Source: JBMNQI01 sp050944055
Lineage (GTDB): Bacteria > Bacillota > Clostridia > Oscillospirales > Oscillospiraceae
Assembly (NCBI GenBank): GCA_050944055.1
Contig: JBMNQI010000024.1
Span: 1 to 30,634 of the forward strand
Length of the DNA: 30,634 nt
Direction: 5' to 3'
Under the pieces are notes generated by a model that saw nothing but the letters and a program-made list of their open reading frames with translations, did no database searches and was not told the DNA's origin. Shown here in pieces: positions 24,277 to 30,634 of the stretch. The stretch's first letter is position 1. Each line of letters starts with the position of its first letter. Made by a program: the position numbers and the translations under genes.

Positions 24277-27039
24277 CTAGAGGTCCCTGCCGCAGCATTC
24301 CTTGTATTTCAGCCTTCTCGACCCGTCTTCCTTCATTTTTCCGCAGGGGCACGGATCGTTGCGGCCGATTTTCTGCGCTTTTTTGATGGGCTGGCGCTTC
24401 ACCGTGCCGTCGCCGCCGCCCTCCGTAATATTCTTTGCGACCTTTTGACGCTTAACCTGTTCCTCGCTCCTGACACGGGCGACAAAAACGCGCCGTACAG
24501 TTTCCTCGCGTATTGCCGCAATCATTTCGTCGAACATGGCGAAGCCTTCACGCTTGTATTCGTTGACGGGATCCGTATTGGCGTATGCGCGCAGGCCGAT
24601 GCCCCTGCGCAGCTCCTGCATCATGTCGATATGCTCCATCCAATACTCGTCTACGACACGCAGCATTATAACGCGTTCCAGCTCGCGCATCAGGGGCGAA
24701 CCTAAGGCCTTTTCCTTGGCCGCATAAAAGGCGAAGGCTTTTTCCTTCAGAGTTTCAGCAAGCTCTTCGGCGGTCAGGCTTTCAAGCTCGCCGTCTGTGT
24801 AGGAAAGCGAGCCGGGAGGCAGGAATATCTGCTCGAAAGGACGCAGGACGTCCGCAAGCTGCTCTCGCGATTGAATGTGGCCGCCCTCGCCGAGCACGCT
24901 TTTTACGCCGCGCTCTATGACTTCCTCGGTCATGCCGTGAATATAGTTCTGAAGGTCTTCCCCATCCAGAACCTTTTTGCGCTGGCCGTAGATTATCTCG
25001 CGCTGCTTGTTCATAACGTCGTCGTATTCGAGGACGGTTTTTCTTGTCTGGAAGTTGCGGGACTCAACGCGCCCCTGGGCGGATTCAATCGCGTTTGACA
25101 GCACCTTCTGGTCTATCGGCGTATCCTCGTCTATACCGAGGGAATCCATCATCCCCAAAATGCGCTCGGAGCCGAAAAGACGCATGATATCGTCCGTCAT
25201 AGCGAGATAGAAGCGCGACTCGCCGGGGTCTCCCTGACGGCCGGAACGGCCGCGAAGCTGGTTGTCTATACGCCGTGAATCATGCCGCTCGGTGCCGACG
25301 ATAAACAGCCCGCCGGCTTTTTTTACCTCCTCCGCCTCGCTCTTGATCTCCTGCTTATATTTCTCGTACAGCTCGGTAAACACCCTGCGCGCGTTCAGGA
25401 TTTCCTCGTCGTCGGTCTCGGCAAAGCCTGTGGCCTCCGCGAGAAGCTCGTCCGAAAAGCCCTGCTTTCGCATGTCGCTCTTGGCCATGTACTCGGGGTT
25501 GCCGCCCAGCATTATGTCGGTGCCGCGGCCGGCCATGTTCGTCGCTATTGTTACAGCGCCGAATTTCCCGGCCTGCGCCACTATTTCAGCTTCTTTTTCG
25601 TGATGCTTGGCGTTTAGCACGTTGTGCTTGATACCGGCCTTTGTCAGGAGCTTTGATATTGCCTCCGACTTTTCAATTGATATGGTACCGACAAGCACCG
25701 GCTGCCCGCGCCCGTGGCACTCCTCAATCTGGCGTATGATAGCGCGGAGCTTCCCGGCCTCCGTCTTATATACGGCGTCGGGGTAATCCTTTCTTATAAG
25801 CGGCTTATTCGTGGGTATCTCCACTATATCCAGCTTATATATCTCGCTGAATTCCTCGGCCTCCGTAAGCGCCGTGCCCGTCATGCCGGACAGCTTGCGG
25901 TAGAGGCGGAAATAGTTCTGGAAGGTTATTGTGGCCAGCGTCTTGGTTTCCCGGGCGACCTCGACGCCCTCCTTGGCCTCAATCGCCTGATGCAGCCCCT
26001 CCGAATAGCGGCGGCCGAACATCAGGCGGCCTGTAAACTCGTCGACGATAATGACCTCGCCGTCGCGCACAACGTAGTCAACGTCGCGCTTCATAAGGCC
26101 GCGGGCCCGTATGGCCTGATTAATATGGTGCGAAAGCGTCGAGTTCTCGACGTCGGAAAGGTTTTCAAGATTGAAATACTGCTCGGCCTTTTTGACGCCG
26201 CGGGAAGTAAGCGTGACTGTGCGGGCCTTTTCGTCGACGATATAGTCCGCGTCTATGTCCGTGTCCTCTTCCTGCTTTGAATCCGTGGAGGCTATGGTCA
26301 GCTTTTTAAGCCCTTTAGCGAAATCGTCCGCGAGCTTATAAAGCTGCGTCGATTCCTCGCCCTGACCCGATATGATAAGCGGCGTGCGGGCCTCGTCGAT
26401 GAGGATGGAGTCCACCTCGTCCACGATGGCGAAAACATGCCCCCGCTGCACCATCTCATTCTTGTATATGGCCATATTGTCGCGCAGGTAATCAAAGCCC
26501 ATCTCGTTGTTCGTGCCGTATGTGATGTCGGCGTTATAGGCCTCCCGTCGCTCGTCGTTCTTAAGCCCGTGAATAATGAGGCCGACCGAAAGGCCGAGGA
26601 AACGGTATACCTTGCCCATCCACTCGCTGTCGCGCTTGGCAAGATAATCGTTTACAGTGACTATATGAACTCCCTCGCCTGTAAGTGCGTTGAGATACGC
26701 GGGAAGCGTCGCGACAAGAGTCTTTCCTTCGCCTGTTTTCATCTCGGCGATACGCCCCTGGTGCAGGACTATGCCGCCTAAAAGCTGAACATAAAAATGA
26801 CGCATTCCCAGAACCCGGGCGGAAGCCTCCCTCACAGTGGCGAAAGCCTCCGGCAGAAGTTCGTCGAGCGTCTCGCCGTTTTTATAACGCTGCCTGAATT
26901 CGTCGGTTTTAGCGCGCAGCTGCGCGTCCGTCAGCTTTTTATACTCCGGTTCCAGCGCTTCGATTTTATCGGCCAGAGGGGAGATTCTTTTAATCTCGCG
27001 CTGGCTTCGGGTTCCGAATACTTTTGTAATAAGTCCCAT
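24277..27039 (-). CDS. secA: Preprotein translocase ATPase SecA
   Basis: SecA drives proteins through SecYEG at the membrane. The 920-residue chain is complete. The Walker A TGEGKT is at residues 102-107, the DEAD-type box DEVDSILIDEARTPL about residue 208, GRQGDPGESRFY and LRGRSGRQ are in the second helicase domain, and a SEC-C zinc tail (NDPCPCGK ... YKECC) is at the end. The preprotein-binding domain with GLMKRDVDYVVRDG is present between the nucleotide folds. AGGTGA lies nine bases before the ATG. It is separated from the upstream Mrp-like gene by a terminator and from pgeF by 131 bases. Both the SEC-C tail and the length fit the housekeeping SecA1, not an accessory SecA2. Confidence 0.98.
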   Translation of the reverse strand: MGLITKVFGTRSQREIKRISPLADKIEALEPEYKKLTDAQLRAKTDEFRQRYKNGETLDELLPEAFATVREASARVLGMRHFYVQLLGGIVLHQGRIAEMKTGEGKTLVATLPAYLNALTGEGVHIVTVNDYLAKRDSEWMGKVYRFLGLSVGLIIHGLKNDERREAYNADITYGTNNEMGFDYLRDNMAIYKNEMVQRGHVFAIVDEVDSILIDEARTPLIISGQGEESTQLYKLADDFAKGLKKLTIASTDSKQEEDTDIDADYIVDEKARTVTLTSRGVKKAEQYFNLENLSDVENSTLSHHINQAIRARGLMKRDVDYVVRDGEVIIVDEFTGRLMFGRRYSEGLHQAIEAKEGVEVARETKTLATITFQNYFRLYRKLSGMTGTALTEAEEFSEIYKLDIVEIPTNKPLIRKDYPDAVYKTEAGKLRAIIRQIEECHGRGQPVLVGTISIEKSEAISKLLTKAGIKHNVLNAKHHEKEAEIVAQAGKFGAVTIATNMAGRGTDIMLGGNPEYMAKSDMRKQGFSDELLAEATGFAETDDEEILNARRVFTELYEKYKQEIKSEAEEVKKAGGLFIVGTERHDSRRIDNQLRGRSGRQGDPGESRFYLAMTDDIMRLFGSERILGMMDSLGIDEDTPIDQKVLSNAIESAQGRVESRNFQTRKTVLEYDDVMNKQREIIYGQRKKVLDGEDLQNYIHGMTEEVIERGVKSVLGEGGHIQSREQLADVLRPFEQIFLPPGSLSYTDGELESLTAEELAETLKEKAFAFYAAKEKALGSPLMRELERVIMLRVVDEYWMEHIDMMQELRRGIGLRAYANTDPVNEYKREGFAMFDEMIAAIREETVRRVFVARVRSEEQVKRQKVAKNITEGGGDGTVKRQPIKKAQKIGRNDPCPCGKMKEDGSRRLKYKECCGRDL

Positions 27040-27074
27040 ATCTTTTTGTCACCTCGCTGACTTTATAAGTATAC

Positions 27075-27085
27075 CACATTATGTG
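27075..27085. promoter_or_regulatory. Palindrome in secA promoter region
   Basis: CACAT-T-ATGTG is a perfect 11-base palindrome immediately upstream of a TATACT (minus strand, about 27069-27074) that could be the secA -10 box. No good -35 element is visible. It may be an operator or may be chance. Confidence 0.35.
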
Positions 27086-27210
27086 TGAACAAATAAAGCA
27101 TAAATTAAATGCCGAAGCTGAATCCAAAAATACCTGCATTATAACGGCGCATGGAGGGTACAGATCGCAGGTTCGGCCGAGATTATGAGAACGGTTTAAA
27201 CAAGGAATAA

Positions 27211-27242
27211 CGCCGCCCGTGACCATCGGGTCAAAGGCGGCG
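27211..27242 (-). terminator. Terminator of the Mrp-like gene
   Basis: CGCCGCC and GACC (27211-27224) pair with GGTC and GGCGGCG (27229-27242) across a small symmetric internal loop and a four-base apex. On the minus strand it lies 21 bases past the stop and is followed by TTATTCCTTGTTT, a broken U tract. Confidence 0.7.
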
Positions 27243-27262
27243 GCATTTGATTTATGGCGGGA

Positions 27263-28105
27263 CTAAGCCATCGCTCTTATTTCTTCCGCCATTGAATCTG
27301 CAAGCTTCTCTATAGGCTCGCAAATAACGTCGGCTATTCGCCCCTCGTCCGCGGCCATGGCGATTTCCGGATCGTAAGCGATTTTTGCGAGCAGGGAAAG
27401 GCGCTCGTCGCCCAGCAGGCCGACCGAATCCCCTTCGCCCATGCTCATGTTTTCCACGACGCCCCGCACCGGCAGCATGAGCATTTTAACGAGCCTGATC
27501 GTCTTGCGTACAAGCCTCGCGCAAAGCGCGCCGGGCGTCGTAACGACTATCGTATGATCTATTGGCAATACCGTGTATACGTTAAGCGGGATGTCTCCGA
27601 TGCCTGCGGGCATGTCTATAAGGACGCAGTCCATGTCTTTCCAGTGCGCGCCGGTCCAGAAATAAGCCGCGATATTGCCGAGCTCCTTTCCGCCCAGAAG
27701 GCAGGGCTCGTCGCTTTCTTCGGCGACAAGGCCCATCGAAGCGACATGGACTCCGCAGGAAAGCTCCAGCGGGGTTATAAACTGCCCGTCGTTCGGCATG
27801 ATACCCTTCGCGCCAAAAAGTGCGGGTATCGTGGGGCCCGTGATATCGGCGTCTATTATACCTGTCCGCAGGCCGCGGCGGCTGAGGGCGCAGGCCAGAA
27901 GAGCGGTTATGGTCGAACGGCCGGTCCCGCCCTTGCCGGAGACAAGAGCCGCCGAATACTTTGAGATTTTGGGCGTTACCTGATGGCAGTCGGACCCACA
28001 GGAAGCGCAGTTGCCTGTGCAGCCCTCGATGTAATCGTTGAGCTTATCTATCTCCTCCTGTGAGAGATTCTCAAAATCGATGTTCTTAAAAATGTTTTCA
28101 TCCAT
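27263..28105 (-). CDS. Mrp/NBP35-like P-loop ATPase (divergent)
   Basis: This is a 280-residue protein of the Mrp/ApbC/NBP35 family, which assembles or carries iron-sulfur clusters. The N-terminus has a CxxxCxxCxxxC motif (Cys29, Cys33, Cys36, Cys40), as in NBP35-type members. The deviant Walker A reads SGKGGTGRST (56-65): the signature Lys58 is present, but the usual P-loop lysine is Arg63. Switch segments DADITGPTIPALFG and DMPAGIGD are recognisable. After VENMS the family's CxxC, which bridges the cluster in the dimer, is absent; the segment reads MGEGDSVGLLGDE. The start at 28105 has GGAG seven bases upstream; a longer frame to 28255 lacks support. It may be a paralogue with altered ATP use. 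Confidence 0.9.
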   Translation of the reverse strand: MDENIFKNIDFENLSQEEIDKLNDYIEGCTGNCASCGSDCHQVTPKISKYSAALVSGKGGTGRSTITALLACALSRRGLRTGIIDADITGPTIPALFGAKGIMPNDGQFITPLELSCGVHVASMGLVAEESDEPCLLGGKELGNIAAYFWTGAHWKDMDCVLIDMPAGIGDIPLNVYTVLPIDHTIVVTTPGALCARLVRKTIRLVKMLMLPVRGVVENMSMGEGDSVGLLGDERLSLLAKIAYDPEIAMAADEGRIADVICEPIEKLADSMAEEIRAMA

Positions 28106-28167
28106 ATACTGACTCCAATTGTTTTTTGTTATTCTACCACTATTATTTCCAAATTGAAAGAGATATA

Positions 28168-28196
28168 TGGACGGGCAGGTCGAAAAGTGGTAAAAT
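28168..28196 (+). promoter_or_regulatory. Possible promoter of lipoprotein-rlmD unit
   Basis: TGGACG (28168-28173, four of six) and TAAAAT (28191-28196, five of six) lie 17 bases apart, with the expected start near 28203, about 53 bases before the ATG. Confidence 0.4.
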
Positions 28197-28255
28197 AATA
28201 ATAATTTTGAAGTCTGAAGGCGATGCAATACGCGCTCAGATTTAGAGGTGAGCAA

Positions 28256-29068
28256 ATGAAGAAAGCATTGATTCTGGCCTTTTGCCTGCTCTTTCTTGCA
28301 TCGTGCGCGAAAGACGTGCCCGCGATTAATACGGAGAGCCCGGCTCCCACCGCCACCCCCGTTGTCAAGACGCCCGAGCCGACTGTCACGCCCGGCAAAT
28401 TAGAGGGTGAAGTCGATATCGAGCGCAATACCAAGGGCGAGAATTTCTACGCGTCAGACGGGGCGAAAATACTCACGGTGACTATTTCCCTCCCGGAGGT
28501 AGTTGACGACGCTTATCCTGAGGCGGCGGCGATAATTAACAGCTATTATCAGTCACAGCAGGAAAAACACCTGCACTATGCCGAGACGGAACGATATGAA
28601 TACGCGATATATTCATACACAAACAGCTCCTCCGCTGCAGAGTTCACGCCCTATACCAGCGAGCAGTATTTTACTGTCGAATTCAACGAAAGAGGCTATA
28701 TCAGCTTCTGCCGGCGCCTTGTCGAGACGTCGGGCGAAAGCGTGGAGAGCTCGGTAATCTCCGAGACATTTGAAGTGTCCTCCGGGGGACTTGTCACGGG
28801 CAGCTATCTCTATACCTGCTCCGAGGAAGAATTCACGAAGCGCGTTACGGACGCGATAATCGAGCAGATAGACGGATTAAACGGCTCCGGGTTTTACCCC
28901 GACTACGAGCAGCTCGTCAGGTCTGCTTTTATACCCGACTGTTTCTATCTCACGCCGGACGGAATAGCGTATTACTTCCAGACCTACGAGCTGGCGGGAG
29001 AAGAAATGGGAAGCCCCGTCTTTATAATTCCGTACGAGGATGTCGAGGATATTTTCAGGCTATGGTAA
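28256..29068 (+). CDS. Lipoprotein with DUF4163/DUF3298 (RsiV/PdaC-like) extracellular domain
   Basis: This is a 270-residue lipoprotein. The signal peptide ends in LASC with Cys17 as anchor, followed by a Pro/Thr-rich linker (about 22-50). The first half (about 60-150) looks like the DUF4163 region, with TVTISLPEVVDDAYPEAAAII. The end (about 190-265), including FYLTPDGIAYYFQTYELA and VFIIPYEDVEDIF, matches the DUF3298 pattern found in RsiV, the anti-sigma-V factor and lysozyme sensor, and in PdaC-type enzymes. There is no cytoplasmic anti-sigma part and no catalytic domain, so it is neither RsiV nor a deacetylase. GAGGTGA lies before the ATG at 28256; an upstream frame start at 28223 has no site. 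Its end overlaps the methyltransferase gene by seven bases. Confidence 0.85.
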   Translation: MKKALILAFCLLFLASCAKDVPAINTESPAPTATPVVKTPEPTVTPGKLEGEVDIERNTKGENFYASDGAKILTVTISLPEVVDDAYPEAAAIINSYYQSQQEKHLHYAETERYEYAIYSYTNSSSAAEFTPYTSEQYFTVEFNERGYISFCRRLVETSGESVESSVISETFEVSSGGLVTGSYLYTCSEEEFTKRVTDAIIEQIDGLNGSGFYPDYEQLVRSAFIPDCFYLTPDGIAYYFQTYELAGEEMGSPVFIIPYEDVEDIFRLW

Positions 29069-30420
29069 GCTTTAAAAAAGGCGATATTTACAGGGTGCGC
29101 ATGGAGGGCTATACCTCCGACGGCATGGGCATAGCGCGTATTGACTCGCTCGTTGTGTTTGTCCGAGGCGCGATTTCGGGCGAGCTGCTGGATATAAAGC
29201 TTGTAAAACTGCTCAAGAATATGGCGTACGCGATTATTGAGAAAATAATCGAGGCTTCGCCCGAGCGCAGGAAGCCCGCCTGCCCGGACTATAAGAAATG
29301 CGGCGGCTGCGACTTTATGCATATGAGCTATGAGGAAGAGCTTTGCGCGAAGAAGACGAGGGTCGACGAAGCGCTTTCGCGTATTGCTGGACTGGATTTA
29401 ATAACCGACAGGATTACGGGCAGCAGCGACATTGAAAACTACCGCAATAAGGCGCAGTATTATATCGGCAGGGAAGAGGAAGGCGTGCGCTTCGGGTTTT
29501 ACCGCGCCCGCAGCCACGACCTTATTCCCATAGAAACCTGCCTGATTCAGGACAGGCGCGCGGACCTCTGCGCCGCGGCTCTTTGCCGCTGGATGGAAAA
29601 GTACAATACTGATCCCTATGATGAGACAAAAGGAGAGGGCGCCGTGCGCTGCCTGCAGGTCAGAACCGGCGGAGCGGGCGCCCTTCCGTGTATAATATCC
29701 GCAAAAAAGAAGCTCAAACACGAAGCCGAGCTTGTCGAAATCATGCGCGGGATGTATTCCGATATATGCGGCGTCGTGCTCAATTATAACCCCAAACGAG
29801 GGAACACCATAATGGGGGATGAAAGCCGTGTGCTGTGGGGGCAGGGCTTTCTGATGGATACTCTCTGCGGCCGCAGATTCCGGATTTCTCCGGAGTCTTT
29901 TTATCAGGTTAACAGGGCGCAGGCGGAGAGGCTCTATAATAAGGCCGCCGAATACCTTGAGCTTCAGCCTGGGGAGAGCCTGCTCGACCTCTATTGCGGA
30001 GCGGGCACTGTGGGCCTGTGCATTATCGGCCCGGAAAACCGGCTTGTTGGAGTAGATATTGTGCCGCAGGCTATACGCGACGCGCATATTAACGCCGAGG
30101 AAAACGGCATATCCAACGCCGAATTCATCTGTGCCGACGCCGGCTCGGATACAGTATTAAACTTGCTCAAAAGCGGCCCGGAGGCGGTTGTCGTCGACCC
30201 GCCGCGAAAAGGTCTGTCCGCATCTACGGTCGAGATGCTTCGCAATAATCCGCCGAAGCGGCTCGTTTATATTTCATGCGACCCGGCGACTCTGGCGCGG
30301 GATATAAAGCTGCTATGTAAAGACGGACGCTTAACCGCCGTCAAAGCCGAAGCCTTCGACATGTTCCCCCGATGTGCGCACGTTGAGTGCGTGACATTGA
30401 TGTCAAGGACAAAAGAGTGA
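29062..30420 (+). CDS. rlmD: 23S rRNA (uracil-C5)-methyltransferase, RlmD/TrmA family
   Basis: It methylates C5 of a uridine in 23S rRNA (U1939 in the E. coli RlmD) using S-adenosylmethionine. The 452-residue protein is complete. It has an N-terminal TRAM RNA-binding domain (about 1-60), an iron-sulfur site formed by Cys74, Cys80, Cys83 and Cys160 (KKCGGC and IETCLIQD), the SAM loop LLDLYCGAGTVG (about 307-318), and the catalytic Cys406 in YISCDPATLARD. The C-terminal HVECVTLM carries the likely base glutamate. Which uridine is modified cannot be told; Bacillota members may act at more than one site. It begins inside the end of the lipoprotein gene, so translation is coupled. Confidence 0.92.
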   Translation: MVSFKKGDIYRVRMEGYTSDGMGIARIDSLVVFVRGAISGELLDIKLVKLLKNMAYAIIEKIIEASPERRKPACPDYKKCGGCDFMHMSYEEELCAKKTRVDEALSRIAGLDLITDRITGSSDIENYRNKAQYYIGREEEGVRFGFYRARSHDLIPIETCLIQDRRADLCAAALCRWMEKYNTDPYDETKGEGAVRCLQVRTGGAGALPCIISAKKKLKHEAELVEIMRGMYSDICGVVLNYNPKRGNTIMGDESRVLWGQGFLMDTLCGRRFRISPESFYQVNRAQAERLYNKAAEYLELQPGESLLDLYCGAGTVGLCIIGPENRLVGVDIVPQAIRDAHINAEENGISNAEFICADAGSDTVLNLLKSGPEAVVVDPPRKGLSASTVEMLRNNPPKRLVYISCDPATLARDIKLLCKDGRLTAVKAEAFDMFPRCAHVECVTLMSRTKE

Positions 30421-30428
30421 GTGTGTGA

Positions 30429-30453
30429 AAAACCCTTATATATCAAGGCTTTT
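30429..30453 (+). terminator. Weak terminator-like hairpin after rlmD
   Basis: AAAACCCTT (30429-30437) pairs with AAGGCTTTT (30445-30453) with one C-C mismatch, around a seven-base loop, nine bases past the stop. The 3' arm ends in T residues but no separate long T run follows. Confidence 0.4.
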
Positions 30454-30460
30454 AGCACAT

Positions 30461-30477
30461 ATGGGTGTAAAACCCAT
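30461..30477. repeat. Small inverted repeat ATGGGT/ACCCAT
   Basis: Six perfect base pairs around a five-base loop, between rlmD and the terminal direct repeats. Its function is unclear. Confidence 0.3.
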
Positions 30478-30542
30478 TGAGTGAAAATCGTCAAAATATC
30501 GCTTCGGGGGAATAAGTCCATAAGAGCGGTTTTTGATAGTCA

Positions 30543-30619
30543 AGTGGTCAGGTTAGATGTCATAGCCCCGCGAGTGGTCGGGTTAGATGTCAGCGTTTGT
30601 GAGTGGTCAGGTTAGATGT
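30543..30619. repeat. Three 18-base direct repeats, possible mobile-element end
   Basis: The unit AGTGGTCRGGTTAGATGT occurs at 30543-30560, 30573-30590 and 30602-30619, with periods of 30 and 29 bases and unrelated 11-12-base spacers. The first two are also followed by CA. Only one base differs among the copies (A or G at unit position 8). The arrangement resembles multiple transposase-binding sites at the ends of some insertion sequences, such as the IS21 family, or iterons. The element itself would lie past the window edge. Confidence 0.6.
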
Positions 30620-30634
30620 TTTTTCGAGATTTTT

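Noticed and set aside
24277..27039. Accessory SecA2
   Set aside because: The full length and the C-terminal zinc-binding tail match the housekeeping SecA, and no accessory secretion genes are nearby.
30543..30619. CRISPR array
   Set aside because: Only three 18-base repeats with 11-12-base spacers, far below CRISPR spacer length, and no cas genes.

Overview
The window looks like a chromosomal segment of an anaerobic Bacillota bacterium, most likely a Clostridia member of the Oscillospiraceae type. The reasons are strong AGGAGG-type ribosome binding sites, a single-chain PurL with a fused glutaminase, a Clostridia-type PurA, XpaC/TelA and GIY-YIG/DUF6530 genes, and two lipoprotein signal peptides. 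This assignment is an inference from gene content; no 16S gene is present.

Layout, left to right. Positions 1-417 hold the 3' end of a CPBP membrane protease. Positions 675-6649 form an accessory metabolic locus: an ion-transporter-superfamily permease and two FAD-binding flavoproteins on the minus strand, divergent from a LysR regulator. A tRNA-Pro(GGG) and a shared terminator follow. Positions 7067-11754 hold a minus-strand run of housekeeping genes, in transcription order ilvA, rpe, recR, a nitroreductase and purA. Divergent from ilvA, with two clear and opposite promoters between them, is a plus-strand operon xpaC-like / telA-like / lemA-like / TPM-domain (11983-15274), probably an envelope-stress module.

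Positions 15275-18193 are a patchwork of small genes separated by terminators: an AT-rich SRPBCC protein, a coupled DUF6530 / GIY-YIG-like pair on the minus strand, and a Cys-containing protein of unknown function. Positions 18246-24145 hold a tightly packed minus-strand operon pgeF / orphan family-5 solute-binding lipoprotein / purL, with secA just upstream. Positions 27263-28105 encode a divergent Mrp/NBP35-like P-loop ATPase. Divergent from it is a DUF4163/DUF3298-type lipoprotein that overlaps an RlmD/TrmA-family RNA methyltransferase. The last 100 bases carry three direct repeats that may mark the edge of a mobile element lying beyond the window.

No CRISPR array, prophage, complete insertion sequence, rRNA or recognisable riboswitch was seen. 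The strongest candidates for new biology are the two-flavoprotein/permease/LysR locus, the Mrp-like protein with an altered P-loop and no C-terminal CxxC, the DUF6530/GIY-YIG pair with repeats at its promoter, and the terminal repeats.
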